38,204 nt of DNA, taken from Henriciella sp. (GTDB lineage Bacteria; Pseudomonadota; Alphaproteobacteria; Caulobacterales; Hyphomonadaceae). The notes beneath the pieces were generated by a model, which made no database searches, was not told where the DNA came from, and worked only from the letters and a program-made list of their open reading frames with translations. How positions within the stretch are numbered: the first letter of the stretch is position 1; each line of letters starts with the position of its first letter. The stretch spans positions 1 through 38,204 of the forward strand of contig JALUWJ010000150.1 of the NCBI GenBank assembly GCA_027019605.1, given 5' to 3'. Positions 25,199 through 32,800 of the stretch are shown piece after piece. The translations under genes and the position numbers were made by a program.

Positions 25199-26110
25199 AT
25201 GACTGAAGAGTTGAACATTATGGAGATCGCTGACGAAGATTTAGACGCAATGACTCCTGATCAGTCGGCTGCTTATTCCGCCAAGCTTTGGGGGGCTCAC
25301 ATGCAAGCTGAATCTGAGGCTTTCGGTGCTATAGAGGCGGGTGCAATTCCGGTCGTTGCCCTAGGCGACTCCTGGTTCGACTATCAGCCCGCTGGGTTTG
25401 ATATACTCGATTTTCTGCAACGCATGCCTGAGTACGAGATCTTTGACCACGGTGAGGCCGGGGATACGATTGAAAATATGGTCTACGGAACGGACTATAA
25501 AAGAAGTCGTTGGCGTCCTAAACGTCCTCGGCTGGAAGACGCGCTGAAAGAAGTTCGCGACTCTGGCGCAAAGTTTTTCCTCGTTTCGGGGGGCGGAAAT
25601 GATGTGGCCGGAAAGGAACTAGAAAACCTGCTCAACCATGCTGAAACTGGTCGCCCTGCTATTCGCAAAGGCCATCTCGATTTTTTAGTCGATACCGTCT
25701 TTAGAGAAGCCTTCGAGGCGCTATTCGAAAAGATCTGGAACATTGACCCGGAGATTTCAATCATTGGGCATGGATACGGCAACGCGATACCAGATGGACG
25801 CGGTGTTATCCGAGTTCTTGGGTTCCAATGGATTGGACCATGGCTGCGTCCGGCATTGACAAAGAAACGCATACTCGGAGCTGTGGAACGCCAGCAGGTT
25901 GTAACCACCCTAATTGGTCGGCTGAACGATCTAATTGGCGAGCTGGGTCAGAAGTATTCCAACTATCATGCGATTGACGCACGTACCGTGATCAAACCAT
26001 CGGATTGGGAAAATGAGCTACATCTCAAGAATAGCGCATTTAGACGAGTGGCCGTGCTCTTCCACGAGAAAATCCAGGCGATCGCCGCGCAACAAAAACA
26101 AATGAGTTGA
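25199..26110 (+). CDS. SGNH/GDSL-family hydrolase
   Basis: A 303-residue cytosolic protein (no signal peptide). ATG 25199 is chosen for the AAGGAG 6 nt upstream; a TTG at 25178 is in frame but unsupported. Block I VVALGDSWFDY places the nucleophile at S58. HGEAGDT (84-90) gives the block II glycine, GGGND (131-135) the block III asparagine N134, and DWENELHLKNSAF (269-281) the block V histidine H275. The usual Asp three residues before that His is N272; E271 or E273 may substitute. The family hydrolyses esters, including lipid acyl esters. Being first in the island after a CRP-like site, it may supply or release a substrate for the peroxidase-P450 protein, but this is inference. Confidence 0.8.
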   Translation: MTEELNIMEIADEDLDAMTPDQSAAYSAKLWGAHMQAESEAFGAIEAGAIPVVALGDSWFDYQPAGFDILDFLQRMPEYEIFDHGEAGDTIENMVYGTDYKRSRWRPKRPRLEDALKEVRDSGAKFFLVSGGGNDVAGKELENLLNHAETGRPAIRKGHLDFLVDTVFREAFEALFEKIWNIDPEISIIGHGYGNAIPDGRGVIRVLGFQWIGPWLRPALTKKRILGAVERQQVVTTLIGRLNDLIGELGQKYSNYHAIDARTVIKPSDWENELHLKNSAFRRVAVLFHEKIQAIAAQQKQMS

Positions 26111-26489
26111 GGCCGACTGGTTCTCTATCGTTCAGTCTTAAATTCGAACCGATCCCTGTTGTCGGTTTTGTACTCGGTGAGGAGCAAAGGGCTCGATTGC
26201 CCCTGACCCGACTGAACACACTCTAGACAATGCTCGCTTGCCTGTTTTTCCTTCAAATATCTTTCTGGTATTTTCCCACATCCCAATGGTTGCGCCTGAT
26301 TGAGAGGTTGTAACCGCAGCGCTGTTTTTGGATGCGTCCAGCCGTTCGAAAACACAATTCATGACCGGAATGAGATCGCGTTCAACAATTTGCCCACAAG
26401 ACTCGATTTAGTGGGAAAACTCACATCGCGGTTTTCAAAAGCGATTTATCAAAAAGCTCTCACCTAAATTCATAGCAATGGGGGCTCAA
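26111..26489. other. Intergenic region holding CRP-like site 2
   Basis: Short frames occur on the minus strand at 26125-26362 but lack ribosome binding sites and recognisable motifs, so no gene is called there. The region's only clear element is the CRP-like site at 26410-26425. GGGGG at 26480-26484 serves as a possible ribosome binding site for the next gene. Confidence 0.5.
26410..26425. promoter_or_regulatory. CRP-like site 2, upstream of the small-protein/barrel unit
   Basis: AGTGG-N6-TCACA, one exact half site and one degenerate. The 15-base core GTGGGAAAACTCACA matches site 1 (GTGGGTTAAGTCACA) at 12 positions with identical spacing. TATCAA at 26447-26452 lies at the same distance as the candidate -10 of site 1. 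Confidence 0.55.
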
Positions 26490-26858
26490 ATGAATATAGT
26501 AAAATGGTCGATACCGGGGCATGCGCACGCGACGATCTTATTACCGCAAAGCCATATTAACTCAGTCATCGCTTTCAATATGACTCCCGTGAACAATACT
26601 GACGCGGCAGTTCGCGGCGCGGTCAATAGCAACACGTTCCCAGATTTTGTCGACATAGAACATTTCGATCATGTTCTGAAGCGGTCCCAGCGGCTCAATC
26701 GCGTTATTCACGTGGATATGGTCCATCACCAAGAGAGTTTTGATGCCCAGCTCGCATTCAGTTTTGTCGGCGGCACCAAAACTCATGGTGATGTTGTGCC
26801 GTTCAAGACAAATGCTCGGGGTATCACTAGATTGTCTGTTTTGGCGGAGTTGGTGTGA
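26490..26858 (+). CDS. Hypothetical protein coupled to the barrel protein gene
   Basis: A 122-residue frame starting MNIVKWSIPGHAH; ATG 26490 has GGGG about 6 nt upstream, while ATG 26478 has none. The stop TGA overlaps the next ATG (TGATG), a sign of translational coupling. The sequence has many histidines (HAH, EHFDH, HVDMVHHQE) and no signal peptide or membrane segment. I do not recognise a family. A frame of 108 codons exists on the opposite strand over the same DNA and cannot be excluded as the real gene, although the coupling and the upstream CRP-like site favour this strand. Confidence 0.42.
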   Translation: MNIVKWSIPGHAHATILLPQSHINSVIAFNMTPVNNTDAAVRGAVNSNTFPDFVDIEHFDHVLKRSQRLNRVIHVDMVHHQESFDAQLAFSFVGGTKTHGDVVPFKTNARGITRLSVLAELV

Positions 26859-28378
26859 TGAAGACTCTACTAACGACCGCGACCGCAATACTCATTTGTG
26901 CACCGGCTGCAATTGCTCAGGAAGAGAGCAGTGAGGCTTGTTGGATTGGAGGTGATGGCAGTACGCTCACAGATGACTGCGGTATATCAAAGGACGACTT
27001 GCTAGGATCCTTGGACTTAGCAGCCCCAGCGAACCCACTTTTTACCCTGATGGGGGCGACACCAGAGAAGGTCATTAAGCCGAAGCCTGGCGAGAGTTTC
27101 ATGTTTTCCTATCTTCCAGATGCTGTTGACGCATTTGGACAGGAAAACACATCGATCGGCATTGAGATAAACCCTGGCAATCTAATGATGCCTGAGTATC
27201 TTTCCCCTCAAGCGCTTCGTTCAGACGCGAACGGAGAATCGGTTTCTCGGATCGCGCCGTTTGGCAATTCACAGCAGCGTGCGGCATTCCTGTCCCAATT
27301 TACGCTTTCCGCAGCCTACATCGAGAAAAACGGAGATACTGACTCTTCTCAATACGGGTTAGGCCTCAGCTATGTCTATGACGGCAAATCCGCCATTTAT
27401 AATGGCAGAGACTTTCGAGATTGTGTAAAAGAGAGTGATCCAGTCTATGTGGAGATCCTTGATAACGCCGTGCCATTTGGCAACAAGGTAAGGTCAATTC
27501 TGGCGAAAACCGACATTCCAGCTATTGCCTACCAGGAAGTGGTTCAAGCAGCGGACAATGAGTACATTGATGCACAATCCGCCAGTCGTTTCCCGGATTT
27601 TAAAACGGCTTTCGAAAAAACGCAGATTACGATTCCCAGCGTGGGGCCAAATGGTGCGGTACAGTCGAGTCAGCGGGCGCTCACTGCGGAAGAGATTTCT
27701 GAGATTTTGAGCCACTTAGGGCCCATTGTGCCCGCCTATACGAAAGAGCAATTGGATCTAATAAATACCGCCATGCAAGAGTGTGGAGAGCTCGTCACAC
27801 GCTGGAACCGCCCAGTCTATGGTGGCGGAGTGTCCTTCTACCACACCGATATTGATCAACCCAATGAAACGATGTTGGGAACACAGACAGATGTGCCTGA
27901 AGATGAGTCGGGCTGGGGAATTTGGGCATCGGCTTCGCTTCCGTCACCTTTTGGAACGGAAACGAAAACAGTGGTGAACGGCTACTCAGAAGAGGTCAGC
28001 AACGGCCAATTCGTGATCAGCGCCCGTTACAATGACGGTCTCATCCGTGACCGAAAGGTTGGTGACGAGACAATAACAGAATCCGTTGATGGCTGGTCCT
28101 TGGGGGGACGTTACGTGCATCAACTGGCCGCCTCTCAAGACCAGAAAACCGTGAACGCGCGTGCTTTTCGGGCCTTTGTTGAGGCGGCCTACTCTCAGGA
28201 AGAATTCGGCGACATTGATGACGAGTTTTATCAGCTTGGTATCGGCGCAGAATTCCAGCTTCGTAAGGACCTGTTTTTCCAATTCATCATTGGTGACACG
28301 TTTAACAGCGACATCGACCGATCAACCTATCTCACAGGTGAGTTCAAATGGTCGTTTTCAAGCCTTTCTGCGCAATAG
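26858..28378 (+). CDS. Secreted, probable outer-membrane beta-barrel protein
   Basis: A 506-residue protein starting at ATG 26858 (GTG 26855 also possible), with GGCGGAG about 8 nt upstream. MKTLLTTATAILICAPAAIAQEE is a Sec signal peptide cleaved after AIA. The mature N terminus has a C-x(11)-C pair (SEACWIGGDG..DDCG). From about residue 315 to the end the chain is a run of alternating polar/apolar strands with turns, such as YGGGVSFYHTD, GWGIWASASLP, NGQFVISARYNDGL, DGWSLGGRYVHQL, FRAFVEAAYSQEEF, FYQLGIGAEFQL, DLFFQFIIGDTF and YLTGEFKWSF. This is the pattern of an outer-membrane barrel. An intrinsic terminator follows. It may pass substrate or product through the outer membrane; no family recognised. 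Confidence 0.65.
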   Translation: MKTLLTTATAILICAPAAIAQEESSEACWIGGDGSTLTDDCGISKDDLLGSLDLAAPANPLFTLMGATPEKVIKPKPGESFMFSYLPDAVDAFGQENTSIGIEINPGNLMMPEYLSPQALRSDANGESVSRIAPFGNSQQRAAFLSQFTLSAAYIEKNGDTDSSQYGLGLSYVYDGKSAIYNGRDFRDCVKESDPVYVEILDNAVPFGNKVRSILAKTDIPAIAYQEVVQAADNEYIDAQSASRFPDFKTAFEKTQITIPSVGPNGAVQSSQRALTAEEISEILSHLGPIVPAYTKEQLDLINTAMQECGELVTRWNRPVYGGGVSFYHTDIDQPNETMLGTQTDVPEDESGWGIWASASLPSPFGTETKTVVNGYSEEVSNGQFVISARYNDGLIRDRKVGDETITESVDGWSLGGRYVHQLAASQDQKTVNARAFRAFVEAAYSQEEFGDIDDEFYQLGIGAEFQLRKDLFFQFIIGDTFNSDIDRSTYLTGEFKWSFSSLSAQ

Positions 28379-28403
28379 ACCTTAGGCCGATTTAGGCCCT
28401 TAT

Positions 28404-28449
28404 GGGGACAAAGCGATGCCCTCTCCTCCCGTCGTTTTGTCCCCTTTTT
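28404..28449 (+). terminator. Intrinsic terminator after the barrel gene
   Basis: GGGGACAAAGCG (28404-28415) pairs with CGTTTTGTCCCC (28433-28444), 12 bp with one G-T pair, followed directly by TTTTT. A weak TGTCC-N6-TCACA match (28438-28453) overlaps its 3' end. Confidence 0.85.
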
Positions 28450-28470
28450 CACAATCCAGGAGACTGATTT

Positions 28471-28806
28471 ATGCATGTTGAAGAAAACGAACTAAACCAA
28501 ATCGCCGCAGCTCAGAGAGCGCTTGGGAAGTCGGTCGCATCGATCCTGGAAACAAGCTACGGAGATGACTTCGATGAAAAGGCGCTCGAGGAGGTTGGAC
28601 GTCAACTGGTCAAATACTCGAAGCGTCTGCAAGAAGGAATTCCGCGCGCGACCCCGTTCCAGCTGTTCAGGATCGCGACAGATAATGTGGATACGTCCTC
28701 AAAAGAAGAACACCGCATAATGATCGTCATCGATGATGGTCAGCCAGGGGATGTAGGGTTGCCGGGTGCTACGACACAATGCCCGCGATGCGGCTATCAT
28801 TTTTAG
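28471..28806 (+). CDS. Hypothetical 111-residue protein with C-terminal CPRCGYHF
   Basis: A small acidic protein with AGGAG upstream of ATG 28471. Residues about 1-55 are predicted helical (NELNQIAAAQRALGKSVASILE.., DEKALEEVGRQLVKYSKRLQE in separate stretches). The C-terminal part HRIMIVIDDGQPGDVGLPGATTQ leads to a final CPRCGYHF. A single CxxC cannot hold zinc alone unless it dimerises or uses the nearby His. The terminal tag-like motif could be a leader or docking tail, but no family is recognised. It lies 9 bp upstream of the membrane protein gene and is surely co-transcribed. Confidence 0.6.
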   Translation: MHVEENELNQIAAAQRALGKSVASILETSYGDDFDEKALEEVGRQLVKYSKRLQEGIPRATPFQLFRIATDNVDTSSKEEHRIMIVIDDGQPGDVGLPGATTQCPRCGYHF

Positions 28807-28815
28807 GTAATATCC

Positions 28816-29799
28816 ATGACGACGCCTCTCTATTTTCGTGAAATAACTGCCTTTCCGCCCGGCGATGAAAATGAAATCGTTTTCAACAAAGGGGGCGCTG
28901 AGAAGAAACAGCTTCCGCCAGAGTACCAGGCTTTTCTCACCGACCTTGAACTTGCTGCCAGCCGCGTAAGATCGGCATTTGATATGGAGTTTCCCGAAGC
29001 CAGAGCACGTTTGATCAACGCGCTCACGCATGCTGCGAGGGTAGGTTTAGGAGGAGCATACCCAAATCTTCCATTGGGGAAATCTCAGTTTGAGGTTGTG
29101 AAACTGAAGATCGCTAACGAGGCCTATCAAATCCGTAGAGATCGTATTTATCGAATGCTTCAATGGTCTCCAGCCTGGCTGGTAGGGATCATCGCTCTGT
29201 TCTCAATCTGGTTTCTGTTGAATAATATTGCAACAACAATTGCCGATGCGATCAAGCTGACGCCGCAAAGCGTGTCTGATTTCGGCGTCTCTCTCGGGGC
29301 CTACGGTATGGCTCTATTTGGCGTTTTTTTTGGTGCTTTATTGATAGCATTTGGGCGAAATCGGAACATCACATTCGACAACTTTACAAAGATTAAGACC
29401 TACCGGTTCGGTGTTGTGAAGTATCTTATCTTCCTCTCGGTGCTCGCAGCCATTCTCATGATATTGCTGTATCACAAGGTCGTCCAATTCGGATTGGGGA
29501 CGATTGTCTTGAATGATTTCCTCGAGATTCCTTCGTACGGTGTCATAGTCGGTCTCGTTTGTGCTGTCAGCGAACCCTTTATTCTGGGTCTGGTTACGGA
29601 AAACTTGAACCCGGACTCCACCAATGAGGCGATCAAAACGGGCGTCCCCTCTGGAACGCCCGGCGAATCCGGAAACCAATCTGCTGAAAGCAACTCTCCC
29701 CAAGACAAACCTTCCGGAGGTGAACCTCCCGAAGACAACCCTCCCGGAGATAACCCTCTCGAAAAGCAGAGTGAAACCTCATCGCCAAAGCTGGAATGA
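28816..29799 (+). CDS. Four-helix membrane protein with Pro/Gly-rich tail
   Basis: A 327-residue protein. The N-terminal 115 residues are soluble and partly helical (YQAFLTDLELAASRVRSAFDMEFPEARARL). Four transmembrane stretches follow at about 117-140, 158-178, 201-222 and 236-256. The C-terminal 65 residues are a low-complexity tail rich in P, G, N, D and E with imperfect repeats of a P-x-D-N-P-P-G type. No family is recognised. Spacing shows it is translated with the 111-residue protein and precedes the DyP-P450 gene by about 95 bp, which contains CRP-like site 3. It could anchor a complex at the inner membrane; this is inference only. The start codon has a weak ribosome binding site. Confidence 0.65.
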   Translation: MTTPLYFREITAFPPGDENEIVFNKGGAEKKQLPPEYQAFLTDLELAASRVRSAFDMEFPEARARLINALTHAARVGLGGAYPNLPLGKSQFEVVKLKIANEAYQIRRDRIYRMLQWSPAWLVGIIALFSIWFLLNNIATTIADAIKLTPQSVSDFGVSLGAYGMALFGVFFGALLIAFGRNRNITFDNFTKIKTYRFGVVKYLIFLSVLAAILMILLYHKVVQFGLGTIVLNDFLEIPSYGVIVGLVCAVSEPFILGLVTENLNPDSTNEAIKTGVPSGTPGESGNQSAESNSPQDKPSGGEPPEDNPPGDNPLEKQSETSSPKLE

Positions 29800-29824
29800 C
29801 TGGTCTGCGATAGACAGATAGAGT

Positions 29825-29840
29825 TGTGTGTAAAATCACT
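29825..29840. promoter_or_regulatory. CRP-like site 3, upstream of the DyP-P450 gene
   Basis: TGTGT-N6-TCACT, four of five bases right in each half site. The core GTGTGTAAAATCACT aligns with sites 1 and 2 without gaps. Its centre is about 61 bp before the start codon; CATATC at 29853-29858 is a possible -10. Confidence 0.5.
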
Positions 29841-29893
29841 GCGCGATCGTGGCATATCTGCGCGACTTGGAAACAAAATAAGGAACGGGCAAT

Positions 29894-32800
29894 ATGTCAA
29901 AATACGCCAGCAAATACAGGGACGTTTCCAGCAAGGATATCGACGGCATTAGTGACCTGGTCGTTTGGGCTCCAATTAAACAAGGATTCATCGAGGCGTT
30001 TTCGAACGTGACCTATGAGACGCGGCTTCGCGTAGTTGCAGAAGCCCTCCATAGCGTTCGAAAAAGCGCCCGCGAGCATGAATTGCTGGAGCCTTTTTCT
30101 GATACAGCTAAGCGGATCTTGTCTTTATTGGATTTTCGCATCGGGATTGTCGATCGGGAGCTATTCCAAGCGCAGCCTGGCGACGATAATTCAAAGCCGC
30201 GATACCGCCCTCGCAAATACATGTATCTCGTCGCGACATTTGATGGCCCTTGGGAGCCGTATATGCGCCTTATCTGGGAGCCGCTCGGCGCGTTCCTCGA
30301 CTTGGTTCTTTGCAATTGTGAAGGCTATGTCCCTTCGGTCGACAATGACTTCGAAACATATGCACAATGGGTCCGGGACAACCAACTAGATTCAGCAATT
30401 TTCTACTCTACGTCCGGCTTAACCGTGAAAGACAAGATTTATTTGTCGGACATTGAAGAGATTCTGCGTTCCAGTTCTAACCCCGTGAACCTTCAGACGA
30501 TTGCCCAACACAGCATCCGGCACCCCGACGATGTTGCAAAAGAAATTCGAGATTCTCGCAACGGTCAGCGTCTGGCATTGAAGCTGGGATTGGAAGCGCT
30601 CAATGTGTTGTATAAACTTGCAGATTACTATCCCGGGGATGACGTAAAAATCGGTGACGGGCGCTACCTATTGCGGGCGGCGAGGCGCCTTTTAAACATG
30701 TATGACTTCCCGGGGCTTCCGAGTGATATAGAGCGCCTCTACAAACCACAACTTGACTGGTATCGCCTTGGAGCAGTTGAAAGCAATCGTCAAAATGAGC
30801 GAGATCCCGAGTTTAAAGAAAGTGAAATTCAAAAAGGGCTCCTCACCACTTACGATACCGAGGAATTTATAACCTCGCATGGTGCCTTGTTGCTCATTAG
30901 AGTGAAAAAACCAGAACTGGCCAAGCTCTTCTTAGAGGTCTTTCCTTTTAGTTGGGAGGGGGAAGCAACTGAGAAGGCGCTCACTAATACTTTCTTCGGT
31001 CAGATATTCACCAATGTTGCGTTTTCATATCGTGGCTTGGAAAAGCTGGGTGTGCCAGAGCGCGATTTAGACGGATTTCCTAAGGAGTTCCGGCAAGGAA
31101 TGCAGGAGCGTGCAGCCTTGCTTGGAGACAAATATGGAAACCACCCACGTCGTTGGCGCTTGCCAGAGCGCAATGGGCCGCTCGCCGACGAGTATAACGA
31201 TCGTCCTGTGGAGCTTTCTGAGATCGACATTGCAATTCAGGTGCGATCCGGTTTTTCGGCACAAGAGTTCATCAGCAATACGTTCCAGTCTTTCAGCAGC
31301 ATCGCGCGAGATCTGCAGTCAGCGAATGGCAAAATGGAAGGGCCGCGAACTTTCGGAGAAGAATTGGCGAACAGGTTTATATTGGAGCACAACGTTCAGC
31401 ATACCAAGTTCTCTTACTTGCTGAATGCCGATTCGCCTGATCCAGATCTCCCACTCTCGTTCGACTGGCTTAATCAATTTTTCGCTCAACGAGATGGCGA
31501 GAGGAGCGCTCGCCCCCTCATCGAAATGTTCATTCTCTATATCGCGAATCTCGGAGAGTTTTTTGGATTCGAGATCGTATGCGTTGAAGATATGTTTCGT
31601 CCGGACGCAGACCAGATCGACCAACGCGCCAATGATGACAATCCTAGTCTATCCGAAGCCATCGATCACTTTGGATTCCGGGACGGGATCAGTCAGCCTG
31701 TCATAGTTGATAAAGTGGAAAAAAATGCGCCACCAGATCACGTGACTCATGGCGAATTGTTCTATGGGTATAGAAATATGCGCGGCGATACTCACCGCCT
31801 CGAACAACGCGAAGATTTAAAATATCGCTCAAGCTTTCTCGTTGTCAGAAAAATGCGGCAAGACGTGAAATACTTCAAAGAGTTTGAAGACGACCATTCT
31901 GAAAAGATTGTCGACGCTTTGGTAGGGAGGAAAAAAGGTCCAGATGGAACTCCATTGATCGCTTCGAAGCTTGGACTTAATCATTTTACTTACGAGGATG
32001 ATCCAAAAGCAAAACGCTGTCCGTTCTCTGCGCATATTCGTTTATCAAATCCGCGCGGCAAAGAACACGACCGCAAACACCCGATGATCCTAAGACGTGG
32101 TATGAGCTTCGGGACCCGATATGACGAAAAAGTTGAAGCGCATCGCAACGAGCTCATCCCTCAAAGGGGTATCGTTTTCATGGCGTACTGCGCCAGCATC
32201 GCTGAGCAATACGAAGTGATTCAAAGATGGTTGAACGCAGGCAATGCGACAGGCGTCTCGTCAGCTCAAAACGATCCGCTCACCGGCGCGCATCCAGCAA
32301 ACAGCCCACAAATGTTCTGGTGCCAAACCGATGACGGGTTTCATTCGGTTGAAATAGAGAAGCCCTTCGTAACTCTCGACTGGGGACATTACTTTTTCGT
32401 ACCCAGCAAGACAGCTTTGCGACGGATTGCTAGATTTGAAATCGATCAGAGTGCGGAGCTGGAGCGCCAACTCTCCGGAGAAGAAATTATCGCTCAAATT
32501 GAGGAATTGCCCGAAAACGTACAGCGTGATGAGTGGAAGCAATTGCTTGAAGACTATCTCTCGAAAGATCCTGCAGAACACGATATAACGCCGCGGGTAT
32601 GGGAAGCCATAGATGCGCGCGGTGGAGCGTTAAGGATCGAAAGTGGTATCGCCTTTGATTCAGGAGATGAAGAACCGACTCAGGAAAAGGATCCGCACCA
32701 AAAGATCGTTTTGGTCACAAGCCAAAAACACATCATGGACGTGTTCAAAAATGATTGCCTCGAAGGGGACGTGGCTGATTCGAGCTCGCGTGTTCGGCCG

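Noticed and set aside
26125-26362. Overlapping 74- and 76-codon minus-strand frames, checked as possible integrase remnants
   Set aside because: No recombinase motif (R..HxxR..Y) and no ribosome binding site are visible.
26562-26888. 108-codon frame on the minus strand over the small-protein gene
   Set aside because: It has no clear ribosome binding site, runs into the start of the secreted protein gene, and the plus-strand frame is coupled to the next gene. It is kept only as an alternative.
28438-28453. A fourth CRP-like site (TGTCC-N6-TCACA)
   Set aside because: Only one half site is good, and it overlaps the terminator stem and T-run, which explain the bases.
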